A DNA stretch of 64,000 bases from Talpa occidentalis (Eukaryota > Chordata > Mammalia > Eulipotyphla > Talpidae). Position 1 is the stretch's first letter. Each line of letters starts with the position of its first letter. The stretch covers positions 41,473,876-41,537,875 of the forward strand of contig NW_023601433.1 in NCBI RefSeq assembly GCF_014898055.3, given 5' to 3'. Shown one piece after another: positions 44,901 to 55,225 of this stretch. Under the pieces are notes generated by a model. It saw only the letters and a program-made list of their open reading frames with translations, did not search any database and had not been told where the DNA came from. The position numbers and the translations under genes were made by a program.

Positions 44901-46439
44901 TACTTCCTCCTCCATCCTTCTAATTCTCTCTTTTAGTGTCACTTGGTTCAAGCAGTATAGATGTGAGCACTTGGGGAACAGGATGTCGATATATTAGGAT
45001 TCAGCTGCCCCTTGATTTTCTGCAGTACAGAACCAACTACTTCCTCTTTTGCCTGCTGTGTGCACATTGTGCTGAAACTTCACACTTTTGTAAATAACTT
45101 TTTCAACTCTTTTATAGTACAACGCGTTTTTTACTTTTTCCTGTTGAGAACTTTTAGGGTCAGATAAAGACAAGCTTAAAAACTAAACCTTGAAAGCTGA
45201 CTATAAAACTGACACACCCAGAGTGGGGTGAGGGGTGGGAGAGGAGTAAAAACAAAAAGGGGAGGAATCTCAATGGACTATGGTGGTGGACTCAGAGTGA
45301 TTTCCTAGTGGGTAAACTACCGTGGTGACATTTGATGAAGGTATCCTAATATTAACTCAAGTAAAAATAAATATGTTAATTATAATAAAATTAAATCTAG
45401 TATCCATTTTGCTTTTGCAGCAAAATTTGGACCTGCCACATTTAAGTGCTCAGTGACTACATGTGGCTAGTGGCTACCATATTGGACAGTGTGGCTTTCA
45501 GATCTTATATATACAAAATCCATTCAGTTACATTATTTATAAGTATAGTTTTGCCCCTTCCAAATAATTTTATTTTCTTTCCTGATGATCAGTTAAAACC
45601 TCTCTAAAAACACTAACAAACAATGGTAGTATCAAGCATCTTTGTTTTCTTGCTTATTTTAATCAACATGACTATAATTAAATGGTTAATTGGTAAATAA
45701 ACATTATTTTTAAATAAAAGAAATTAATTGTAAATCTGGTCAGAAGAATCTCATATGAATGAAAAAAAAAATCAGGAAGTAATCCCTTTTCTCAACTTGC
45801 AGTTTAGACTGAGTAAGTTTTTTTAAACAACCATTTCATGCTTTCCTCCCCATCAAGTGCTTTTAACTTTGCAGAGGCCTCATGAATTTTGCTTTATTTC
45901 CCCTTACTCAGATGGAATCAATTCAGAAAGGGCATCTTCTCCTAAATTAAAGTGAGTTAAAAGTAGTTTATATCATTACTTAATGCTTTCTGTAAATTAC
46001 ACTGAAATCATTCCAATTAAATGTATTTATAAACTATAGATCTTCATGGAAATGACTTTTTAAAATTTCAGTCACACATAATACCCACACCAAAATTTTC
46101 AGTATCAAAAAACCAACATATAAAAAAAAATTAAGATGCTAATACAATAATAAGCTCTTTAACATGTAACTTGAGTTGGAAGTAGCAATATGAATTTATG
46201 TCTGGAATGATCTAAAACAGTAATTTTGTAATATCAAATATTAAGTAGATTAGAGTTTCTAATCACTATTCCCTCTATAAGGAACCAGAGCTCTTTGGGG
46301 AAATACTGGTTCCAGACCTAGGTAAACAGAAAGAAGGAAAGAAAGAAAAAGTAAGATATATATACACCAGAAAACAAAAGGTATAAAAGATTCGTGATGT
46401 ACACGTGAATAATGACTACAATTCCTGAAATAATTGTTA
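44901..46439. other. Mostly unassigned; old repeat remnant near 45400-45500
   Basis: 'agtggctaccatattggaca' at about 45468 is a word I associate with an old mammalian interspersed repeat; family not assigned. The rest is unrecognised. Confidence 0.4.
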
Positions 46440-48640
46440 ATTATGTGTATATACCACATTGCTTTGGGCCAGTCATCTGTTGCAGCGACAATGTGTCGCT
46501 TCCATGTTTTGGCCATTGTGACTAATACTGCTGTAAATATGGGTGTACAAATACCTGTACTAATTCATGTAATTTAAAGAAAATACTTTCTCGTTTGCTA
46601 AAAGCTGAAGAGAAAACAAAAATTAAAACAATCTGTTTTTAAACCAGTGCCAGAATATCCTATAAGTTCCTACTTCAGTTCTTTTGGATATATACAACAA
46701 AGTGGAATTGCTGAATCATGTGGTAATTCTGTTTTTAATTCATTGATTTTTAAATAGTGAACCATTCTTGCATTGTAAGAATAAATTTCTCTTTGCCATC
46801 ATGGATAATCCTGTTAATATGCTGTTGGATTGTTTCTGCTAGTATTATGCTGAGGCTTTTTGCACCAAAACTCATAATGGGTTTTTTTTCAATTGTTTCT
46901 TTTCTTGTAGAGTCTTTGTCTGAGTTTCATTTTAGGGATAATGCTGACTTCATAGTACTGGTAGGAAGAGGGCCAACCTCTTCAACTTTGAATAAGAGTT
47001 TGAGAAAGATTAGTGTTAATTCCTTAAATGTTTAGTAAAAATCATCATTGAGGTTACCTGATCCAGGCATAATGAGGTTTTGATTACTAATTTAGTCTCC
47101 TTACTAGGAAGAAGACTGTTCATCTTTTCTAGTTCTTCATGATTCAATTTTGGTCAGTTGTATGTTTCTACATCTAAATTATGATTTAGATCGAACTTAC
47201 CCAGTTATTGGCATACAATTGTTTTTTAATAAGCCTTTTTATGACTACTTTTATTAGAAGTCTTCTCTCTCTTTTTCTTAGTGTGACTAAAGTTTCATTA
47301 ATGTTCTTGCAAAGAACTAACTCTTGATTTTATTTATTTTCTTTATTGTTTTTCTAGTCTCTATTTTATTCATCTCTGCACTGATTTTATTGTTTCCTCC
47401 CTTCTGGCTTTGGATTTAGTTTGTTATACTTCTTCCAGCTCCATAAGGTGTGTAAAGTTAGGTTGTTTATTTGAGATCTTTCTTTTTATTTTATAGAAGC
47501 CTTTATAAATGTAAGTTTTCCTCTTAACCCTGCTTTTACTACAGCCCATAAATTTTATCTTTAATATATTTAATTTTCATTTGCCTCATGAAAGTTTCTA
47601 ATTTCTTTTGTTATTTCTTTATCTATTGGTAATTTAAGTGTGTTGTTTAATTTCCACATATTTTTAAAAATTCCAATTTCTTTCTGCTATTGATTTCATT
47701 TAATTTCTTTGCAATCAGAAAAAGATATTTTATATGATTTCAATCTTTTAGAATTTAAAACTTGTTCTGTGACCTAATACATAGTTTATCCTGGAGAGTA
47801 TCCTATGTGCACTGGAGAAGAATGTATATTCTGATATTGTCTGTTAGGCCCAGTGGTCTATACATTGTTCAAGTTTTCTATTTTCTTGGACTTTCTGTCT
47901 AGTTTATCTATCCATTATTGAAAGGGTAGTATTGAAATATTCTACTGTAATTGTGGAGATTTTATTTCTTTTTTCAATTCTGTCAATGTTTATTTCTTAT
48001 ATTTAGGAGATCTGAGGCCAGGTGCATATGTTTTATAGTTGTTTTATTTTTTGGATGAGTTGATTCTTAATAGGTATATAATATCCTTTGTCTTTTATTA
48101 CAGCTTTTGACTTAAAGTCTATTTTAATATTTGTATAGCCACCTCTCTTATCTTTTGGTTGCCATTTGCATGGACTCTTTTTTCATTCTTTCAATATGCC
48201 TGTGTCTTTAGATCTAAAGTAAATCTTCTATATTATCATTGAATCCTGGCTTTTGTTTGCTTGTTTTAATCATTTTGAGGTGCTTAATACATTGGCATTT
48301 GATGTAGTTATTGACAGGGAAGGACTTATTTTTACCATTTTGATTTTTGTTTTCTTTTGTTTTATAGCATTTTTGTTCATTATTTCCTTAATTAATGTCT
48401 TTATTTGATTTTAGTAAATTTTTTTTTGCAGTGACATGTTTTGATTCCCTTCTCTTCCTTCTTTATATATTAATAGATATTTTTGTTGTGGTTACCATGG
48501 AAATTACATATAGTATACTGAAGTTATAACAATCTATTTATAATTGATACCAACTTAGCTTTAATCATAGATGAAAATTCCACTTCTTTACAACTTTCTG
48601 TCCTTCCACTCCATATTATTGATGTCACAAATTACATATT
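46440..48640 (-). mobile_element. Old L1, internally deleted
   Basis: Minus-strand old L1 from ORF2 C-terminus ('ggccattgtgactaatactg', 'caaagtggaattgctgaatc') to RT and endonuclease regions ('attcccaccaa'-type words absent; 'cttttgacttaaagtctatt', 'agccacctctcttatctttt'). A jump near 46740 marks an internal deletion. A 98-bp foreign segment interrupts it at 46566-46663. Confidence 0.82.
46566..46663. repeat. 98-bp duplicated segment, copy 1
   Basis: Sits inside the old L1 and is 84/98 identical, without gaps, to 49312-49409 by hand alignment. Not recognised as a known repeat. Confidence 0.85.
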
Positions 48641-49311
48641 TATATATTACATACTTGTTAACATAGTGCCTGTAAAGTGCATTCTGATCTTGCTGTCAAA
48701 TAATCATTGCTTACTCTCAGAACTCATAAAGCTAAACTGAAGTTGATGGGTTGAGGAAGAGATAGAAGTCTAAAAATTATTATTCATTTGAGCTTCAGTG
48801 AAATCTAAGTATAACAGATACTCCTTGGGTTCTCTATTCATCCTCTACTACCACCTCTAGCCTTCATTCCTTTTCAGAAAACTGCCTGTTCATAAGTACA
48901 GTTTGCTGAGTAAGCAGCCATATTTGCATAGTATAGTCTTGCCCCAGGCCCAAAATCTGGTATAAGAATTAACACCTGACTGTTCTGAGCCAACCAAAGA
49001 CCTGAGAATTTGTAATGATTATCAAGATAGTCTTCTCACAATCAAGGTTGACTGTAGAAGGGAGATTATAGAAGCCTGTGAACTGGCAGTGTCCATGTCC
49101 TGCTATATAGAGTGGGAGACAGAAAATTCTGCCCTGCAATGAGCGATGAAGGGAGAATAGATGTTTAGAGAGAAACACAAGTAAAAGAGAGAGAGCAAAT
49201 CCTGGAAGTTTCAGGTTAGACATTTCCAGTTCATTTATGAAATTAAATACCCTCCTACTCTCCATTTGTTTAAGACAACTTAAGCAACCAGAATACTAAA
49301 GATATAAGACA
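48641..49311. other. Unassigned intergenic sequence
   Basis: Nothing recognised; a 98-codon minus frame at 48969-49265 has no motif. Confidence 0.45.
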
Positions 49312-49409
49312 CATGTACTTTGAAGAAAATACTTTCCTGTTTGCTAAAAGCTGGAGAGACAACAAAAATTAGAATTATTTGTTTCCAAATCAATGCCAGA
49401 ATATCCTAT
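49312..49409. repeat. 98-bp duplicated segment, copy 2
   Basis: Direct repeat of 46566-46663, 2.65 kb away, in unique-looking DNA. Confidence 0.85.
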
Positions 49410-49469
49410 GTCATTAATATCTTAGAACTAAGTACCTTCTCCATCTACACAAGAAGAAAGGTGTAATAA

Positions 49470-49690
49470 CTGGGGTGGTTATCACATAAAAGCACAGACT
49501 ATGCAGTGAGACTCGTTGGTATAAATCTCAGGTCTAACATTTACTAAGAATGTGACCTTAGGCAAGGACTTAACTTTTCCAAAGAAAGAGAACTGTTAAT
49601 GTTGCCAGGAGGATTAAAAATTTTTAGTACGTGTAAGGCACTGAGAACAGTGCTTGACATACAGAAAATACTAAGTGACAGTTACCAATG
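49470..49690 (-). mobile_element. MIR
   Basis: Antisense MIR order: 'aatctcaggtctaacattta', 'atgtgaccttaggcaaggac', 'aggcactgagaacagtgctt', 'gacatacagaaaatactaag'. Confidence 0.8.
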
Positions 49691-50642
49691 CCCTGCTGTC
49701 ACTGCCTAGAGAAGAGGAAAGGGTCCATTTATAACATTTCCTCCCCCTCACACAAAATAGATGCCCCACAAACATGAACTTTTTAATGATTAATCAAAAC
49801 TCCAAGAGAGTTCTATTTGAATCAGTATCAGCAATATTAGGAACATCCTGAAAACAAATTTTCATTGCTCCCTCATCCTACACTTACTTTCTAAGAGGCT
49901 GTTTTTATCTCAGAACATTACAGAACTTTCACTTAATTTCTACATATAATTAGTACATGCATATAGTAATTACATATATAAATTATTTAATGGGTATCAT
50001 CTATATTTTATGATATTTTGTTTTATGTACAATTTTTAAAAACTGACTAAAAATGTCTATTTTAAAAATCCATCCTTTACTTATAGTGAAATGCTAGATA
50101 GTAAGTTTAGAAATAATCCATTTATTATGCTGGATAACTGATGTAGGGTGAAAGCTTGGAAGAAAAATTGTGGCATATATGACTATGTTTACATTGGGAG
50201 ACATGCGCATTCCAGGAATGGGTTTCACTGTGGTACATACTTCCATTAATGATAAATCCTAAGAAATAAAATCCTAATAAGTGCACTATTAAGACCAAGT
50301 TAAAAAGGCTATTTTAAAGACTCACATAACATGGACTTGGTTGTCTTTCTTCCAAACCAGAGGACAGGATTTGTGTGCATCCTTTGAAAATTAAGTTGCA
50401 ATATACTTAAGGAGAAGGCAGAATTCCTTGAAGGGAATCAGAGATGGAAGGAAACCAGTGATCAAAGGCAATGCAAAGGCAGAAGGAACTCTAATCCTGA
50501 GTGGAGATGCAGCATGTAGATGGTCAGGTACAGAAACCTGCCCACTGAACCTGCATAGGAAGCACCACCTCCTTCCAGGTCAACGGATCCAACCTTTGGA
50601 GAAGAAGGAGCACCAAACTAAAATGGAGCAACCACGTAGAAT
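49691..50642. other. Unassigned sequence; possible 3' exon-like end
   Basis: Nothing recognised. 50428-50655 is GC-richer and ends in 'aataaatgtg', an AATAAA hexamer at a SINE TSD. No exon can be supported. Confidence 0.3.
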
Positions 50643-50656
50643 CAATAAATGTGTTT

Positions 50657-50921
50657 TTTTTTTTTAAGATTTATTTATTTATGCATACAAGGACTGGGGT
50701 ACAGGCCAGAGGTGTGGGAGGTGAAAGGATTCACCAGACATAGTGGGGAACAGAACAGGCAGATTGATTGAAATACACTGCTGAGGGGAGCAGCGAGTGA
50801 GACAGGAGAGGTCTGCTGTGCCATGTGGGTAGCTCCCTGGCTTGGGATTGAACTCATGCTGCAGTGGCTGCAGATAGCTTCACAGGTTGCGTCTTAACCC
50901 CTTGCGCCAACCAGGGAGGCC
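50657..50921 (-). mobile_element. SINE, subfamily A
   Basis: Full-length minus copy with TSD 'caataaatgtg' at 50643-50653 and 50922-50932. Confidence 0.94.
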
Positions 50922-50932
50922 CAATAAATGTG

Positions 50933-51897
50933 GTTTTGAATGAATCAAGGAAAAAGAAGAGTTTCTGGGTGGTGCAAAAACCCAAAGTTATGGGACTCCC
51001 TATCCCTTAGGGTACATATTGAAAGGAAGAACTCAGTCAGTGGTGACACAGAATCAGCTCCACCAGCCCCTCTGACTGGTATGGCTGTGCCTATCCATAG
51101 TCTCTGTCTCCATACCTTGTCCTGAACTACTCTCTTCCACACATTAGTGATGGTGGTTCTCACTGTGATTTCCCCAGTATCTTCAGTGGAATGGGCTAGA
51201 GTGGGAACTGTTTTAGGAGTTAAGAAAGGGGTCCTAATAGGCTGATTCTGTTACATTACTTTCTGGTCCTTTCTAACCTTATTAGGATTTGCATCATAGA
51301 AGTTAATCTGTGAAGAAATAGAACAAGTTATAGCATGAGTTTTATCAGGTCTTTGAATGTTAGAGCCTCTTGCTGTTAAAAATACAAAGTACATTATGAC
51401 ATTTCCATCCCACTACCTTTAAGTTGAAATGGAACTGTTCATCGACTGCCTCCTCATTCATTAAAATAACAAGTCAACCAAAACAGTCATGGTAGAATGG
51501 CAATACATTTGCTAGCATCATGGAAAAGTAAATACTCAGAGCACTTTAATTCATACTGTCTCAACACTAGAGAAACTTAATAAGAAGCTCCCAAGACTTT
51601 ATTATTAGAGAGAATATTGAGCTGACAGAGTTCCATGCATTTGTGCCATTGTGCATTTGTGCAAATATCTAGTCACCTAGACATTTTGACTCACTGATGA
51701 TCCTTTTGGACGGCAGCTATTCCTACCAATATATCACTAATGTTCTTATGACCTTTTTGGAAGATGTGTTAATGAAAGACTGATATATACCTTAATGCCT
51801 TTTTAAGTAATGCCATGTTTAAACCCTTTAAAAGAAATATTCAGGATATTAGAGAAATAAGATTCATGCTTTGCCTAGATAAGTCTATTAAAGTCAT
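50933..51897. other. Unassigned intergenic sequence
   Basis: Nothing recognised. Confidence 0.45.
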
Positions 51898-51912
51898 AAA
51901 AAGTATTTTTAT

Positions 51913-52179
51913 GGGGCCTCCCCAGTGGTGCAGCAGGTTGAGAACAGCACTATGAAGCTGGCCACATTCTCTGCAGTGCAGGTTCAATTCCTGGCCAGCC
52001 AGGAAGATACCCACATGGCAGGGCAGACCTCTCCTGCCTCACCTGCTACTCCCTTCAGCAGTGTATTTCATCTGTTTGCCTGTTCTGCTCCCCGTTCTGT
52101 CTCTGGTGAATCCTGTCACCCTCCCATGCCTCTACTCTGTACCCTGGCTCTTGTATGAATAAATAAATCTTTAAAAAAA
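51913..52179 (+). mobile_element. SINE, subfamily A
   Basis: Full-length plus copy. Left TSD 'aaaagtatttttat' (from 51898); the right TSD is split by the next SINE and resumes at about 52511 ('agaagtatttttat'). Confidence 0.93.
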
Positions 52180-52187
52180 GAAGTATT

Positions 52188-52504
52188 GGGCCTCCCCAGT
52201 GGCGCAGCGGTTGAGTGCTGGGTTGCGAAGCTGCCTGCAGCCTCTGCGGCTCCAGTTCGATCCCCGGCTGCTCCCCGGCCACAGGAGGAGGGTCCCACTT
52301 GGTGCGCAGACCTCTCCTGCCGCCCGCTGCTCCCCTCAGCAGTGTACTTCGGTCCTTCTGCCTGCTCTGCTCCCCGCTCTGGCTCTGGTGAATTCTCTCA
52401 CCCTCCCACACTTCTGACTGTACCCAGTGCATGTATAAACAAAACAAACAAATAAATAAATAAAACATGCCTCTATAAAAAAAAATTAAAAATAAATAAA
52501 AAAT
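52188..52504 (+). mobile_element. SINE, subfamily B, tail-extension lineage
   Basis: Plus copy inserted in the right TSD of the preceding SINE; its own perfect TSD 'aaaaaagaagtatt' is at about 52173-52187 and 52505-52519. The tail has 'gcatgtataaacaaaac' (52429), (aaac/aaat)n and 'acatgcctctat' (about 52465-52476) before A-rich sequence, as in the SINE at 38061. The head and body are close to consensus. Confidence 0.95.
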
Positions 52505-52525
52505 AAAAAAAGAAGTATTTTTATT

Positions 52526-53264
52526 AAACAGACCTGAGAAAGAATGTTAAGACAAAGTGACTTAGTGTTTTCTGCCTTGAAAATGAATTTATATTATACA
52601 TATGTATTCATACATGTCTACACACATATATACATAGACACACATACTGGGGAAGCTATAGAACAAATGTACAAGGATATAGATGACAAAAATCATCATA
52701 GTGATGGTGTCTACATTAAAGCTTAGGTGAGCAAATTAAATTTTTACAACAGATAAATTAAGGCATTTTATTTCCTTGTTATAAACACATTATATTTCCC
52801 ATAAAATAAATAAAATATCCTACAAAAAACTTGTAACATCAGACTCAAGCTTAATGATTAAATTCCATAGAAAACAGCCAGAAAACAATAGTGCAAGCAA
52901 TCAAAATATGTTCATCCTTTACCCCATTAAACTGATGTACTTTTCCCTTTGTACATTATGGTGACTGATAAGCAAATATTTTTCAGCCTTCTCCTTTTTC
53001 TCAGTTCAAGAGTAATGACAAGGTCAGTTCTGTTTTCTCAAAAGAGCTTGCATCATTGATCTTCTAATCCTCTAGAGAAAATATTGTGCTGATTATTTTT
53101 TGCGGGAGGGGGGAGCTTTGACTTCAAATTGAATTAAGTGCTGTGTAAAATATATTTAAGGCATTTATTATTCTCTTGCCACAGAGACACCAATTCTAGG
53201 AAGGTCATTTGGTGTTTCCTTTGGGGTCAAATAGAAAAATCAAGTACTGTCAATGATACAATTA
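52526..53264. other. Unassigned intergenic sequence
   Basis: AT-rich; short 'acatatata' runs near 52590-52640. Nothing else recognised. Confidence 0.45.
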
Positions 53265-53370
53265 ACTAGTGATTTATTGACAACTGTGCATAGCTACTGT
53301 GATAAATAGGGAGCTGTTGTATGGATAAGACATTCTCTTTTCGAGGATGTGACAGTCTGGATACATATGC
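53265..53370 (-). mobile_element. Probable L2 fragment
   Basis: 'tgatttattgacaactgtgc', 'gtgataaatagggagctgtt' and 'gataagacattctcttttcg' follow antisense L2 order; diverged. Confidence 0.4.
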
Positions 53371-53547
53371 ACACACAGAAGTTTACTCATAATGCAGAAC
53401 AGATAGTGCTGGATGATAAATGAATGCTAGGCAGTACAGTTGCCATTGGACTTCAAAGGAAATTGGTTTTTTGGCCTGTGGTAGTGAGGTTGCCTATACC
53501 TCAACGTAAAGATGGCTTTGGAGCTGGACTTTGGAGAGGAGTGAAAG

Positions 53548-53982
53548 TGTTATGGACCAAACTTATCTCCTTGCACTCAGAGCGCCAAACTCTGAACAAC
53601 AGATTGTTTCCACAAAGGAAGCATTTTATTAGCAAGTGGTGCCATATCAAGAGAACAGTAGAGTCAGGACTCTGAAAAATAAGCCTCCTCAAGGGGAAGG
53701 GAAGGATGAGTATATAGCAAAGAAAGGAACTTGGAAACAGGCAGGAGTAGGGAGAGTTTCTTCATTCTCAGGTCTGGAGGAAGGGGGAGCTGGTGCCAGG
53801 CTGTCTAGCAGTAGTCAATCACAGGACTATGATAATATTTCTGGAGTGGTTGTTCTCTTCTCTATTATCAATTTAAATGACCCTTCAGCAGGCACTGATG
53901 CTATCAGCATCCTTGGAAGGAACAGAACTATCTCCTTAAGTACCAGGCAACCCTTCATCAGAGCCTAGAATAATGTAGTACA
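53548..53982 (-). mobile_element. Probable solo LTR, family 'LTR-D'
   Basis: Minus orientation inferred from 'aataaaatgcttcctttgtg' (reverse of 53603-53632), a poly(A) signal followed by a U5-like section ending in '...ccataaca' at 53548. The other end ('tgtactacatt' on minus, at 53982) is a guess. No TSD found, so limits are approximate. Confidence 0.5.
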
Positions 53983-55084
53983 GTAGCTTCTAAGGCAGGG
54001 ATCATATTCTCAGATCAGACCTGATGACAAAAGATCAGGGTAGGATAGGAAGAAGGGAACAGAAATATTGAAGGGGGAAAAGGGAGAGATCTCCAGAGTA
54101 AACTCAAAGGATCTGTAATGAATTAATTTAGTAGTTCGGAAATTAGATCTGAATATATTTCAAGTACAGAGCTTCTGAGTCTGATCATATAATTACAACC
54201 CAATAAATATTTTAAGTTGAAAATGCATCCAGGTAGGTAGGTAGGAAGGTAGGTAGGTAGACTAACCTACCTTAAATATGTTCAGAATACTTAGTCTACA
54301 CATGGGCAAAATCATCTAACAAAAACCTATTTTATAATAAAGTGTTGAAGAGCTCATAATTTATTGAATACCATTCTGAAAGGGAAAAACAGAATGCCCT
54401 AGTTCAAAATTTGGTTTCTACTGAATGGTTATCATTCTTGCACCATCATAAAGCTGAAAAAATCATAAACTGGGCACCATCTGTACATTCAGGTATGCAT
54501 CTGTCACACCATCCCTTTGAAAAGGTGAAGCATGTAATGTCTGACTCCTTTGCCCATTCAGAAACCCAGGAAATTGCCATGGCCATAGTGAAGTCACCCC
54601 ACACAGGACTTCCCTTCATCTCTTTCATGTCAAGTTTGTATCTAGTCCTTCACTTCAGTGTGTTGGATTAGCCTTTATAATCTTACTATTACCAAATCTT
54701 AAAGAAAATTTCCAGCCTTCAGTTATCTCACAATCTTTTAAATTGTAGCGCTGCTTGGAATTTTGTCTCCCAAAAGTACCTGGGTCAATGATCATGTTTA
54801 CTTCAAAAAATGTAATTAACAACTGCTAATTAGAAATTTGCAGTCTCAGATTTGAGCCGTGATTTTATTATGATTGGAGCAGAGTAACAGGGCTTTACAA
54901 ATACAATAATCAAAGAAAAGGAAATGAAAGAATTACACAAATGTCTACTTAGACAAACACTCCTCATTACTCCTCTCTTATTGAGGACTCCTCATGCGGA
55001 AGGTTTTCTCTCTCACCCCTTGCCTCTTTGCTAACCAATGAAAGTAAGTGATCCCCCAGTGTTCCCCACCCCACTGCATCACCA
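53983..55084. other. Unassigned, with a (GGTA)n microsatellite
   Basis: (aggt)n-type tract at about 54230-54260. An 86-codon frame at 54411-54671 has no motif. Confidence 0.45.
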
Positions 55085-55225
55085 CTAATTTGCAGTGTAA
55101 TTGTTGGCAATCTGTTTAATTTCTTGGTATCCCAGGTACTATCCCAGTGGGGTTGTTGGGAGAATTAAATAGTGAATACTTGTAAAATGGAAAGAACAGT
55201 GTCTGCCATGTTGTAGTATTGTGGC
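55085..55225 (-). mobile_element. MIR
   Basis: 'gttgttgggagaattaaata' and 'aaagaacagtgtctgccatg' match antisense MIR order. Confidence 0.65.
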
